Part shown: positions 14,061 to 22,688 of the stretch, in pieces
Numbering within the stretch: the stretch's first letter is position 1
Layout of the letters: the number at the start of each line of letters is the position of its first letter
Assembly: GCA_963660915.1 (NCBI GenBank)
Contig: CAVLAO010000011.1
Location: 1 to 34,421, forward strand
DNA: 34,421 nucleotides
Direction of reading: 5' to 3'
Source of the DNA: UMGS1766 sp963660915
GTDB lineage: Bacteria; Bacillota; Clostridia; Oscillospirales; Oscillospiraceae
The notes under the pieces: generated by a model
What the model was told of the DNA's origin: nothing
Seen by the model: the letters and a program-made list of their open reading frames with translations, nothing else
The model's database searches: none
Made by a program: the position numbers and the translations under genes

Positions 14061-15926
14061 TTATTTTTTTTCAAGCCAGATCATCAGCGCTGCCACATCC
14101 GCAGGACTGACACCGGAAATGCGGCTGGCCTGGCCCAGATTCATGGGGCGGATGCGTTCCAGCTTCTCCCTTGCCTCCAACCGCAGACCGGAGAGACTGG
14201 CATAGTCGATCTGTTCCGGAAGCGACCGCGCCTCCAGGCGGCGGAATTCCTCCACCTGCCGCAGCTGGCGGGTGATATAGCCCTCGTACTTCATGGCAAT
14301 TTCGACTTCCTCTGTTACTGCCTTGTCCAGCACCGGCCGCTGGGGATCAAAGGCAGCCAGATCGGCATAGCTGATTCTTGGGCGGCGAAGCAGATCGGCC
14401 AGCTTGGCGCTGCCGGATTTGGGAGACTGTTCGCCGCGGCGTTCCAACAGGGCGGCCAATTCCGGTGTGGCGGAGGTTCCGGTGTGTTCCAACCGTTCCT
14501 GTTCCCGGTCAACGGCGGCGTATTTTTCCTCCACTTTGCGGAAGGTCTCGTCACTGACCAGACCGATGCGGTGACCGATGCCGCTCAGCCGCTGATCCGC
14601 ATTGTCCTGTCGATGCAGCAGGCGGTATTCGGTGCGGCTGGTCATCATTCGATAGGGTTCTTCCGTCCCTTTGGTGACCAGATCATCAATGAGCACGCCG
14701 ATGTAACCCTGATCTCTGCGGAGAATCAGGGGAGCCTCCCCCTTTAATTTTAAAGCGGCATTGACGCCGGCAACAAAGCCCTGAGCCGCCGCTTCTTCGT
14801 AACCGGAGGAACCGTTGAACTGCCCGGCGCCGTACAGTCCGGACACTTTTTTTGTTTCCAGGGTGGGGCGCAGCTCAGTGGGATCGATGCAGTCGTATTC
14901 GATGGCATAGGCGCAGCGGGTCATCTCCGCCTGCTCCAGACCGGGCACGGAGTGGAGCATTTTTATCTGCACATCCTCCGGCATGGAGGAGGAAAAGCCC
15001 TGAATATACAGCTCCTCTGTGTTCAGCCCCATGGGCTCAATGAACAGCTGGTGACGGGATTTGTCCGGGAAACGAACGATTTTGGTTTCAATGGAGGGGC
15101 AGTAGCGGGGACCGGTGGATTCAATGGTGCCGTCGTAGAGGGGGCTGCGATCCAGATTCTCCCGAATGATCCGGTGGGTTTCCTCTGTGGTGTAGGTCAG
15201 GTAGCATACCGCCTGATTGCAGGGGGGATTTACCGTAGAGAAGGAGAAAGGAACGACCTCCTCATCGCCGGGCTGAAGCTCCATCCTGGAAAAATCCACG
15301 CTGCGGCGGTTGACCCGGGGTGGGGTTCCGGTTTTAAAGCGGCGCAGGTTCAGCCCCAGATTCTGCAGCCGTTCGGTCAGTCCCAGTGCCGCCTGCATGC
15401 CGTCCGGGCCGGAGGTGCGCACTACGTCGCCGACGATGGTGCGTCCGCCCAGATAGGTGCCGGAGGCAATGACGCAGGCACGGACGCGGAAGATGGCGCC
15501 GTTGCCGGTGACTACGCCGCATACGGCGCCGTTTTCGGTCAGAATATCCACAACTTCCGCCTGCCGGACAAACAGATTTTCCTGGGTTTCCAGGGTGTGC
15601 TTCATAACCTCCTGATAGCGGCGGCGGTCGGCCTGTGCCCGCAGAGAGTGGACGGCAGGACCCTTGCCGCGGTTGAGAAGCCGGTATTGAATGCAGGCTT
15701 TGTCTGCGGCCCGACCCATCTCGCCGCCCAGTGCGTCCAGTTCCCGCACAAGGTGACCTTTTCCGGTTCCACCGATGGCGGGATTGCAGGGCATATTGCC
15801 CACAGCGTCCAGATTGACGGTGAAGCAGAGGGTGCGAAGACCCAGCCGCGCCCCTGCCAGCGCGGCCTCAATGCCGGCATGTCCGGCGCCGATTACGGCA
15901 ATATCAAATGTTCCGGCTTCATACAT
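14061..15926 (-). CDS. mnmG: tRNA uridine-5-carboxymethylaminomethyl modification enzyme MnmG (GidA)
   Basis: A 621-residue FAD enzyme that, with the GTPase MnmE, modifies U34 of certain tRNAs. The N-terminal FAD motif is IGAGHAGIEAA, followed by CNPAIGGTGKGHLVRELDAL, the GTYLGGRTIVGD region and RFKTGTPPRV. The C-terminal helical domain for MnmE and tRNA contact ends with LRLEAREKLERIRPMNLGQA. I start it at ATG 15926 (MYEAGTFDIAVIG), with AAAGGAG about 10 bases upstream; the 25 residues before it in frame are leader sequence. Length is normal for the family. The next minus-strand gene (infC) has its own promoter. Confidence 0.96.
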   Translation of the reverse strand: MYEAGTFDIAVIGAGHAGIEAALAGARLGLRTLCFTVNLDAVGNMPCNPAIGGTGKGHLVRELDALGGEMGRAADKACIQYRLLNRGKGPAVHSLRAQADRRRYQEVMKHTLETQENLFVRQAEVVDILTENGAVCGVVTGNGAIFRVRACVIASGTYLGGRTIVGDVVRTSGPDGMQAALGLTERLQNLGLNLRRFKTGTPPRVNRRSVDFSRMELQPGDEEVVPFSFSTVNPPCNQAVCYLTYTTEETHRIIRENLDRSPLYDGTIESTGPRYCPSIETKIVRFPDKSRHQLFIEPMGLNTEELYIQGFSSSMPEDVQIKMLHSVPGLEQAEMTRCAYAIEYDCIDPTELRPTLETKKVSGLYGAGQFNGSSGYEEAAAQGFVAGVNAALKLKGEAPLILRRDQGYIGVLIDDLVTKGTEEPYRMMTSRTEYRLLHRQDNADQRLSGIGHRIGLVSDETFRKVEEKYAAVDREQERLEHTGTSATPELAALLERRGEQSPKSGSAKLADLLRRPRISYADLAAFDPQRPVLDKAVTEEVEIAMKYEGYITRQLRQVEEFRRLEARSLPEQIDYASLSGLRLEAREKLERIRPMNLGQASRISGVSPADVAALMIWLEKK

Positions 15927-15972
15927 GGGGAAATGCTCCTTTCGCGGAGAAAACCAGCTAAGTTTTTCTAAG

Positions 15973-15995
15973 AAAAAATCCGTCGGTTCGACGGA
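15973..15995 (-). terminator. Terminator-like hairpin in the mnmG leader (possible attenuator)
   Basis: On the minus strand TCCGTCG-AAC-CGACGGA (15995-15979) is a perfect 7-bp stem followed directly by six T (15978-15973). It sits between the predicted mnmG promoter and the ATG, 46 bases before the start codon. The upstream gene is divergent, so it has no other transcript to end. The 5' end of the predicted transcript carries GACGG, which could pair with CCGTC of the left arm and release the hairpin. Regulation is inferred. Confidence 0.6.
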
Positions 15996-16019
15996 CAACA
16001 ATCACTCCGTAACCGTCCC

Positions 16020-16048
16020 ATTCTAGCACGATTTCAACGGAACTACAA
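16020..16048 (-). promoter_or_regulatory. Predicted promoter of mnmG
   Basis: On the minus strand TTGTAG (16048-16043), 17 bp spacer, TAGAAT (16025-16020), about 95 bases before the mnmG ATG. Confidence 0.55.
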
Positions 16049-16115
16049 CCCGACTGATTTGAAAAATGCCTGGGATCCTGTCCTGCGGAATCGGCGGGGC
16101 AAAAGTGCAGCTGTG

Positions 16116-16144
16116 TTGCCAAAAAGCTTGCTTTGTGGTAAGAT
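16116..16144 (+). promoter_or_regulatory. Predicted promoter of the lipoprotein gene at 16180
   Basis: TTGCCA (16116-16121), 17 bp spacer, TAAGAT (16139-16144), 35 bases before the start codon. It is divergent from the mnmG promoter. Confidence 0.5.
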
Positions 16145-16179
16145 GTTGCAGATAAAAACGGGACAAAGGATGCAGTGAG

Positions 16180-17091
16180 GTGACTGTTTTGAGACGAATT
16201 TGCGCATTGATACTGGCTCTTTGTTTGCTGGGCGCTCTGACTGGCTGCGGCAGCAAGGCAGATCGGGCGGCCCGAAAAGAAGCGCTGAACGCCCTGAGCG
16301 ACAATTATCAGACGACTTATTCAGTGGATGGTACAACCATTGAGCCGACGGAATTGCTTTCCCAGGATGACATAGTCGTTAAGCTGTTGGGTATTACCGG
16401 TACGGCAGAGGAGCCGTCCTTTGTATTTGCCGTTCGCAACGGCACCCGGAACACCATTCATCTTTCGCTTTCCTCTCTGGTGGTCAACGGCTGGGTCGTG
16501 GGAGGTTATTTTGAAGAATCGGATATTTCCTCTCACACAGTTACGACCGCGACAGTGAACTCTTACAATGATTTCAGTAGTCTTACCGCCGCATCGGAGG
16601 ACTATGTCTGGTCGGTCTCAATGGAAATTGATATTTATGGGGATGATTTTGACTCCCTTGGAAGCATCAGCTATGAGACGGTAACCTCCAGTACCACCGG
16701 AGAGGAAACGCCGCTATCTCTGGACGGAACGACCTTGTTGGAGAAAGACGGAATTTCCGTGAAGCTGATCCAGACGAATGTGACAGACGATAAAAGTGAG
16801 CTGGTGTTCTATCTGGAAAACGACACGGGGATGGACATTGATCTGGCAACCAAGAAGGTTTATTTGAACGACACTCCGGCGGACATGTGGATCTGGACTG
16901 AGGTGTTTCCGAATTCCCGCTGCGCGGTCAGCGGAAGGATCGCGGATATCGACACTTATGACGACATTGTAGTGACAGCGGAAGATCAGTTGACCTTCAA
17001 TATGGAAGTGTACAATTTTGACACCGGAGATGTTCTGATCTCCAAAGATATTTCCATTTCTCTGGGCGATGTTCTGGAGAGCAATACCTGA
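16180..17091 (+). CDS. Lipoprotein with two repeated beta-rich domains, function unknown
   Basis: About 303 residues. A lipoprotein signal with lipobox LTGC (Cys23 from the GTG start) places it on the outer face of the membrane. Two related segments follow: one around 65-105 (VVKLLGITGT, FAVRNGTRNTIHLSLSSLVVNG), the other around 188-230 (SVKLIQTNVT, FYLENDTGMDIDLATKKVYLND). Both show the pattern of a strand, an N-T turn and a strand ending in an Asn motif. This is common in Clostridia surface lipoproteins of unknown role, probably immunoglobulin-like. The start is uncertain: GTG 16180 has AAAGGA 8 bases upstream, while TTG 16189 has GAGGTG about 6 bases upstream and gives MRRICALIL. It is transcribed alone between its promoter and a terminator. 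Confidence 0.8.
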   Translation: MTVLRRICALILALCLLGALTGCGSKADRAARKEALNALSDNYQTTYSVDGTTIEPTELLSQDDIVVKLLGITGTAEEPSFVFAVRNGTRNTIHLSLSSLVVNGWVVGGYFEESDISSHTVTTATVNSYNDFSSLTAASEDYVWSVSMEIDIYGDDFDSLGSISYETVTSSTTGEETPLSLDGTTLLEKDGISVKLIQTNVTDDKSELVFYLENDTGMDIDLATKKVYLNDTPADMWIWTEVFPNSRCAVSGRIADIDTYDDIVVTAEDQLTFNMEVYNFDTGDVLISKDISISLGDVLESNT

Positions 17092-17100
17092 TCTTCAAAG

Positions 17101-17129
17101 GGGACGCGCAGCGGGCGCGTCCCTTTTTT
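17101..17129 (+). terminator. Intrinsic terminator after the lipoprotein gene
   Basis: A perfect 9-bp G+C-rich stem (17101-17109 with 17115-17123), a 5-base loop and six T. Confidence 0.9.
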
Positions 17130-17152
17130 ATAAAGAAAATCCCCTTACAGAG

Positions 17153-17180
17153 TTGCATTTCCCAATGAATATGGTATGCT
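17153..17180 (+). promoter_or_regulatory. Predicted promoter of the heterodimeric ABC exporter
   Basis: TTGCAT (17153-17158), 16 bp spacer, TATGCT (17175-17180), 33 bases before the TTG start of the first exporter gene. Confidence 0.5.
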
Positions 17181-17213
17181 AAAAGTTACGATTTTTAAGA
17201 GGAGGTTCTGCCT

Positions 17214-18941
17214 TTGAAGAAGTTAATGGCCTATTTGACCGGATATAAAAAGGAATGTGTCATTGCTCCGGCGTTTAAAATGCTGGAGGCATTGTTTGAC
17301 CTGTTTGTTCCCCTTGTGATGGCCGAAATTATCAATGTCGGCATCCCGGCCGGGGACACCGGCTATATTTTCCGCCGTTGCGGGCTGATGATTCTGCTGG
17401 GACTGGTAGGGCTGTCCTGCTCGATCATTGCCCAGTATTATGCCGCCAGAGCGGCGGTAGGTTTCAGCGCCGGGCTGCGCCACGGGCTTTTTGACCATGT
17501 ACAGCACCTGAGCTGCGCCCAGCTGGAAAGCATCGGCTCGGCCACCATTATCACCCGCATGACCAGTGATGCCAATCAGGTGCAGAACGGCGTGAACATG
17601 GTACTGCGGCTGTTCCTCCGCTCCCCGTTTATCGTGTTCGGCAGTCTGATCCTTGCCTTCACCATCCACTGGAAAGCGGCGGTTATCTTTGCAGCCACCA
17701 TTCCGGTGCTGTTTGTGATCATCTTCGGCATTATGGCGCTGACCATTCCCGGTTATCGCAAGGTACAGGGAAAACTGGACAGCGTGACCCGGATCACCCA
17801 GGAGAACCTGACCGGCGTGCGGGTTGTGCGCGCCTTCCACAAGGAGGAGCAGGAGCAGGCGGAGTTCAACGCCGCAAACGCTGCCCTGAATCGCCAGCAG
17901 CAGGTGGTTGGACGCATTTCCAGTCTGATGAATCCCCTGACGTACGTGGTAGTGAATCTGGCCACTGTGGCCATCCTGCAAACCGGGGCGGTGAGCATTC
18001 ATGTCGGCGCGTTGCAGCAGGGCGACGTGATCGCTTTAGTAAACTATATGTCGCAAGTGCTGGTAGAGCTGGTCAAGCTGGCCAACCTGGTGGTTACCAT
18101 GACCCGTTCCATGGCCTCGGCAGATCGGATCGCCTCGGTTCTGGCACTGGAGCCGGAGAAGGAAACCGGGACCCTTCGCCCCAAGATGGGGGGAGAGGCA
18201 TCCGTTGCCTTTCTGGATGCCGGCATTGCCTATAGCGGCAGTCCGCAGGAGAGTCTGTCCCATGTCACCTTTTCTGCCCGTCCCGGCCAGACCATCGGCG
18301 TCATCGGCGGTACCGGCAGCGGCAAAACTACTTTGGTGAATCTGATTCCCCGCCTGTATGACTGCACCAGCGGTGAGGTGCAGGTGTTCGGCCGCAATGT
18401 GAAAGACTATGATTCCGTGGCACTGCGGCAAATGGTGGGCATTGTCCCCCAGCGGGCCCGTCTGTTTTCCGGCACCATTCGCTCCAACCTGTGTTTTGGT
18501 GCGCCGAATGCCACCGACGAGCAGCTCTGGCAGGCATTGAAGACGGCTCAGTGTGCAGAAGTCGTGGAGGGCAAACCCGGCGGGTTGGACGAAGAAGTGG
18601 AGCAGGGCGGTCGGAATTTTTCCGGCGGACAGAAGCAGCGGCTTTGCATTGCCCGGGCACTGGTGACAAATCCGTCGATTTTGATTTTGGACGACAGCGC
18701 CAGCGCTTTGGACTACGCCACCGACGCCGCCCTCCGGAAGGCCATCCGCGCCCTGCCGGGAGCGCCTACTGTATTTATTGTGTCCCAGCGGGTTTCCTCC
18801 CTTCGCCATGCGGATTTGATTCTTGTGCTGGACGAGGGCGCGGTTGTGGGACAGGGTACCCACGAGGAGCTGATGGACAGCTGTTCGGTGTATCGGGAGA
18901 TCTACGAAAGTCAGTTCCGGCAGGGAGGTGAGGCGGAATGA
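17214..18941 (+). CDS. ABC exporter half-transporter with degenerate ATP site (BmrC/TM287-like)
   Basis: A 575-residue fusion of a six-helix membrane domain (~15-310) and an ATPase domain (~335-575). Walker A GGTGSGKT has Lys371 and the signature FSGGQ is at 469-473. The catalytic Glu position is Asp494 (LDDSAS), and the switch His is replaced by Gln525 (VSQRVSS). These are the hallmark changes of the inactive-site subunit of heterodimeric exporters such as TM287 and BmrC. Translation starts at TTG 17214, 9 bases after AGGAGG. The gene overlaps the second subunit by 4 bases (ATGA). Family members export drugs, lipids or peptides; the substrate cannot be read. No regulator gene is adjacent. 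Confidence 0.92.
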   Translation: MKKLMAYLTGYKKECVIAPAFKMLEALFDLFVPLVMAEIINVGIPAGDTGYIFRRCGLMILLGLVGLSCSIIAQYYAARAAVGFSAGLRHGLFDHVQHLSCAQLESIGSATIITRMTSDANQVQNGVNMVLRLFLRSPFIVFGSLILAFTIHWKAAVIFAATIPVLFVIIFGIMALTIPGYRKVQGKLDSVTRITQENLTGVRVVRAFHKEEQEQAEFNAANAALNRQQQVVGRISSLMNPLTYVVVNLATVAILQTGAVSIHVGALQQGDVIALVNYMSQVLVELVKLANLVVTMTRSMASADRIASVLALEPEKETGTLRPKMGGEASVAFLDAGIAYSGSPQESLSHVTFSARPGQTIGVIGGTGSGKTTLVNLIPRLYDCTSGEVQVFGRNVKDYDSVALRQMVGIVPQRARLFSGTIRSNLCFGAPNATDEQLWQALKTAQCAEVVEGKPGGLDEEVEQGGRNFSGGQKQRLCIARALVTNPSILILDDSASALDYATDAALRKAIRALPGAPTVFIVSQRVSSLRHADLILVLDEGAVVGQGTHEELMDSCSVYREIYESQFRQGGEAE

Positions 18942-20713
18942 AGCAAAGCGGTTTCAAGCGCTCCACTGTGGGGCGGGTGCTGCGGCGGATTCGCCCCTAT
19001 TGGGGCTGGTTGGCACTAAGCCTGGTGACGGCCGCCTTCAGCGTGGCAACTCAGCTTTACGTTCCCATTCTGTCCGGCGATGCCATTGACCGCATGATCG
19101 GTCAGGGAGCGGTGGATTTTGCCGGCGTGTCAGCGATTTGCCGCAATATTCTTCTCACCCTTGCGGTTACCGCCGTCAGCCAGTGGCTGTTGGGCATCTG
19201 CAACAACCATATGGCCTTTGACGTCAGCCGGGATCTGCGAAGGGACACCATGGAGAAGCTGCAGACCCTTCCTCTTGCGGAACTGGATCAGCACGCTACC
19301 GGCGATTTGCTCAGCCGCATGGTGGCGGATGTGGATCAGTTTTCCGATGGTCTGCTGATGGGCTTTACACAGCTGTTCACCGGCGTTTTGACGATTTTGG
19401 GCACACTGATCTTCATGTTGGTGCTGAATCGGCCGATTACGGCTGTAGTTGTACTGGTAACGCCACTGAGCATGATTGTCGCCGCCTTTATCGCCAAGCA
19501 TACCTACCGCAACTTCCAGCGGCAGAATCAGATTCGCGGTCGGCAGACCGGATTTATCAACGAAATGGTGGAAGGACAAAGCGTAGTGCACGCCTTCGGA
19601 CGGGAGCAGAAGACGCTGGAGGAGTTCGACGCGCTGAATGATCAGCTGCAGGCGGCCAGCGAGAAGGCCATCTTTTTAAGCAGTCTGACCAATCCGGTTA
19701 CCCGCTTTATTAACGGTCTGGTTTATGCCGGTGTCGGTCTGGTGGGAGCACTGTCTGCCATCGGCGTTATTCCCGGCGGAGCCATTACCGTAGGTCAGCT
19801 GTCCATTTTCCTCAGCTATGCCAACCAGTATACGAAGCCATTTAACGAGATTTCCGGTGTGGTAACCGAACTGCAGAACGCCATGAGCTGTGCCGACCGG
19901 ATCTTTGAATTGCTGGATACGCCTTCCCAGACGGAGGATGCGCCGGATGCCCGGGTGCTGACAGCGGATGTGGTAGACGGCTCTGTGGAGCTGAAAGACG
20001 TGGCGTTCCGCTATGTGCCGGATCGTCCCCTGATTGAGAAGTTTAACCTGTCGGTGCGGCCGGGACAGCGGGTTGCCATTGTCGGGCCCACCGGATGCGG
20101 AAAGACAACGCTGATCAATTTGCTCATGCGGTTTTACGACGTGGACAGCGGCTCCATTGCCGTCTCCGGTACAGATATTCGGGATATTACCCGGCCGTCT
20201 CTTCGCCGCAGCTACGGCATGGTGCTCCAGGAAACCTGGCTGCGCAGCGGCAGTATTGCGGAGAATATTTCCTACGGAAAGCCGGAGGCCAGTCGGGAGG
20301 AAATTGAGCGGGCGGCAAAATCCGCCCATGCCCATGGCTTTATCACCCGCCTGCCTCAGGGCTATGACACGGTGATTGGGGAAGACGGCGGCAGCCTCAG
20401 CCAGGGGCAGAAGCAGTTGCTGTGCATTGCCCGCTGCCTGCTCTGTCTGCCGCCCATGCTGATTCTGGACGAAGCCACCTCCAGCATTGACACCCGCACA
20501 GAGCTGAAAATTCAGGACGCTTTCCAACGGATGATGGAGGGCCGCACCAGCTTTATTGTGGCGCATCGACTGTCGACCATTCAGTCGGCGGATGTAATCT
20601 TGGTCATGCGAGACGGCCGGATTGTGGAGCAGGGGGATCACACAGCCCTGCTGGCAAAAGGCGGATTCTATGCAAAGCTCTATCAAAGTCAGTTTGACGG
20701 AGTGGAAATTTAA
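18938..20713 (+). CDS. ABC exporter half-transporter with the catalytic ATP site (BmrD/TM288-like)
   Basis: A 591-residue partner of the preceding subunit. The membrane domain covers ~20-325 and the ATPase ~345-591. Walker A GPTGCGKT (Lys389), catalytic Glu512 in LDEATSS and switch His543 are all intact. The signature is LSQGQ (487-491) in place of LSGGQ. Since this signature faces the Walker motifs of the other subunit, both defects fall in the same nucleotide site, as in TM287/288 and LmrCD. The start ATG 18938 overlaps the upstream stop by 4 bases and has GGGAGGTGAGG before it. A strong terminator follows. Confidence 0.93.
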   Translation: MKQSGFKRSTVGRVLRRIRPYWGWLALSLVTAAFSVATQLYVPILSGDAIDRMIGQGAVDFAGVSAICRNILLTLAVTAVSQWLLGICNNHMAFDVSRDLRRDTMEKLQTLPLAELDQHATGDLLSRMVADVDQFSDGLLMGFTQLFTGVLTILGTLIFMLVLNRPITAVVVLVTPLSMIVAAFIAKHTYRNFQRQNQIRGRQTGFINEMVEGQSVVHAFGREQKTLEEFDALNDQLQAASEKAIFLSSLTNPVTRFINGLVYAGVGLVGALSAIGVIPGGAITVGQLSIFLSYANQYTKPFNEISGVVTELQNAMSCADRIFELLDTPSQTEDAPDARVLTADVVDGSVELKDVAFRYVPDRPLIEKFNLSVRPGQRVAIVGPTGCGKTTLINLLMRFYDVDSGSIAVSGTDIRDITRPSLRRSYGMVLQETWLRSGSIAENISYGKPEASREEIERAAKSAHAHGFITRLPQGYDTVIGEDGGSLSQGQKQLLCIARCLLCLPPMLILDEATSSIDTRTELKIQDAFQRMMEGRTSFIVAHRLSTIQSADVILVMRDGRIVEQGDHTALLAKGGFYAKLYQSQFDGVEI

Positions 20714-20726
20714 CCGAACGGATTTG

Positions 20727-20765
20727 CCGGAGCGGGTCGAGAGAATCTCGGCTCGCTCCGGTTTT
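20727..20765 (+). terminator. Intrinsic terminator after the ABC exporter
   Basis: A 16-bp stem with two wobble pairs (20727-20742 with 20746-20761), GAA loop, then TTTTGCTTT. Confidence 0.85.
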
Positions 20766-21062
20766 GCTTTGGCCGGAATCCGCAGGAAACAATGCACCGG
20801 AGGCGTGCTTTTGGAAAGAACAGCGGTTTCTTTCACAAATCTTTAAAATCTGGGCAGTGCATAATCTTGCGCTTTTTGTGCATTTATGATATTGTGTCTT
20901 AGATTCGCGTGGTGTATATATTATTATAGGAATACTGGGAATGTCACATGCCGTTTTTCCTTCCTTCCATGCGATGGCAGAGACCTGCAAAACGGTTAAA
21001 AACGTTCTTTCATTGTGCAATTTCAGAAGCACGTTCCGGTTGAGTTTGAGGAGAGAAAGACC
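20766..21062 (+). other. Intergenic stretch and leader before the second amino acid transporter
   Basis: About 300 bases with no gene. It carries one good promoter (20867-20895) and then a leader of ~160 bases with short A/T-rich stems (for example an AACG...CGTT pair near 20993-21006). I saw no T-box, riboswitch core or intrinsic terminator in it. The long leader leaves room for post-transcriptional control that I cannot identify. Confidence 0.4.
20867..20895 (+). promoter_or_regulatory. Predicted promoter of the transporter/partner-switch gene cluster
   Basis: TTGCGC (20867-20872), 17 bp spacer, TATTGT (20890-20895). It is the only clear promoter between the exporter terminator and the transporter genes. 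Confidence 0.5.
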
Positions 21063-22688
21063 ATGATGAAGCGAAAAAACATGCTCTATCGGCTGCTCTG
21101 TGCGGTGTTGGCGGTTCTCTGCTGCTGCACCTTGCTGGCGGCAGGGACACAGGCCTATGCAGCGTCGGAAGAAACCACGTTGGATGCATCGGACGTGTCA
21201 GAGGATGAGACGTTCGGGCTGCTGTCCGGAAAGGCGGCGGGCGTTATGACCGGAACGCCGCAGGACGGACTGATTCTGGCGAAGGTTCCGGATGCGGAAA
21301 TTCAGTACTTCAACAGCATAACGGATGTGGCGCTGGCCCTTGAAAAAGGAAAGGTCAGCTTTGCCGCACTGCCCACGGTGAATTATTATACTCTGGTGCA
21401 GGAGTATCCGGATCTGGGTTATCTGGATGTGCCGTTTGCGGTGTACGACGTTGGAACGGTTTTTGCAAAAACCGAAAAGGGCGATGCGATCCGTCTTCAA
21501 CTGAACGAGTATATTGCCCAACTGAAGGAAAGCGGAAAGCTGGAGGAAATGCAGGATTACTGGCTGTATCCCCATGACTGGGAGAGCGTGGACATTCCCC
21601 AGTCGGGAGAAAACGGAGTTCTCACCTTTGCGACCACCAGCACGCTGAAGCCCTTCTCCTTTAAGCTGAACAATGCCCACGTGGGCTATGAGGTGGACAT
21701 CATCGCCGGCTTCTGCCGGGAGTACGGATACGGTCTGAAAATTGAAGACGTGGATTTTGCCGGCATTCTGAGCGGCATCACCACCGGCAGATACGACCTT
21801 GCTGCCGGACAGATTTCATGGACAGAGGAACGGGATAAGAGTGTAAACTTCTCCGATTTCTACTACACCCAGAAATTCGTGCCGATTGTCCGGGCCGACC
21901 AGTTTTCCGACTCGCCGGCACTGGTTACCGCCGATTCCGGAACGGACGGCGGATCTTCGGATTCGGGAGCAAAAAGCACCATCGCTAAAAGTATCTACCG
22001 GACGCTGATTGATGAGAACCGGTGGCTGTCTCTGCTCCACGGACTGCTTGTGACGATGGTGATCACCCTGGCGGGCTTTGCCCTGGCCAATCTGTTGGGT
22101 GCGGCATTTTGCGCCATGTCCATGTCCCGCAGCAGAGTGCTGAAGGCGCTGGCGGCGGTCTATTCCCGGTTAATGCAGGGACTGCCGATTGTGGTCATTC
22201 TGATGCTGCTCTACTATGTCGTGTTTGATAAATCCCATCTCTCCAACATCATCGTTGCCATTCTGGGCTTCGGTCTGGTGTTCGGCGCCTATATGGCGCA
22301 GCTGTTCGAAGGGGGCATCGGCGGTGTGGAAAAGGGACAGTGGGAAGCGGCCCTTGCCACAGGATTGACCCGACACCAGACCTTCCGGGGAATTGTACTG
22401 CCTCAGGCAATCCGCACCATGCTGCCGGGCTATTTCAGCAACCTGATCAGCCTGATGAAGGGAACCGCAGTTGTGGGCTACATTGCCGTCAATGACCTGA
22501 CAAAGGCGGGCGATATCATCCGTAGCAACACCTTTGAGGCGATTGTGCCGCTGGTGACAATCGCACTGATCTATTTCGCAATCGCATGCCTGCTGCTGTC
22601 ACTGATGACAATGCTCCGGAAACGGCTGGCGCCCCGATATGTACGTAAGGACAGTCTGAAAAAAGCAAACGGGGGTGCAGAGGTATGA
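21063..22688 (+). CDS. Amino acid ABC transporter permease fused to a circularly permuted binding domain
   Basis: 541 residues. A signal sequence (~1-33, ending QAYA) leads to an extracytoplasmic family 3 binding domain in unusual order. Lobe 2 comes first (GKAAGVMTGTPQDG at 57-70, ALEKGKVSFAALP at 92-104). The closing helix of lobe 1 follows (LNEYIAQLKESGKLEEMQDYW, 147-167), then the usual N-terminal half of lobe 1 (VLTFATTSTLKPFSF at 186-200, YEVDIIAGFCREYGYGL, TEERDKSVNFSDFYY at 254-268). A Gly/Ser linker (~290-305) joins a HisM-type permease (~325-520) with an EAA loop near 429-450. ATG 21063 has GAGGAGAG 7 bases upstream; a longer in-frame GTG at 21015 has no such site. It overlaps the ATPase gene by 4 bases. 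Ligand unknown, probably an amino acid. Confidence 0.88.
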   Translation: MMKRKNMLYRLLCAVLAVLCCCTLLAAGTQAYAASEETTLDASDVSEDETFGLLSGKAAGVMTGTPQDGLILAKVPDAEIQYFNSITDVALALEKGKVSFAALPTVNYYTLVQEYPDLGYLDVPFAVYDVGTVFAKTEKGDAIRLQLNEYIAQLKESGKLEEMQDYWLYPHDWESVDIPQSGENGVLTFATTSTLKPFSFKLNNAHVGYEVDIIAGFCREYGYGLKIEDVDFAGILSGITTGRYDLAAGQISWTEERDKSVNFSDFYYTQKFVPIVRADQFSDSPALVTADSGTDGGSSDSGAKSTIAKSIYRTLIDENRWLSLLHGLLVTMVITLAGFALANLLGAAFCAMSMSRSRVLKALAAVYSRLMQGLPIVVILMLLYYVVFDKSHLSNIIVAILGFGLVFGAYMAQLFEGGIGGVEKGQWEAALATGLTRHQTFRGIVLPQAIRTMLPGYFSNLISLMKGTAVVGYIAVNDLTKAGDIIRSNTFEAIVPLVTIALIYFAIACLLLSLMTMLRKRLAPRYVRKDSLKKANGGAEV

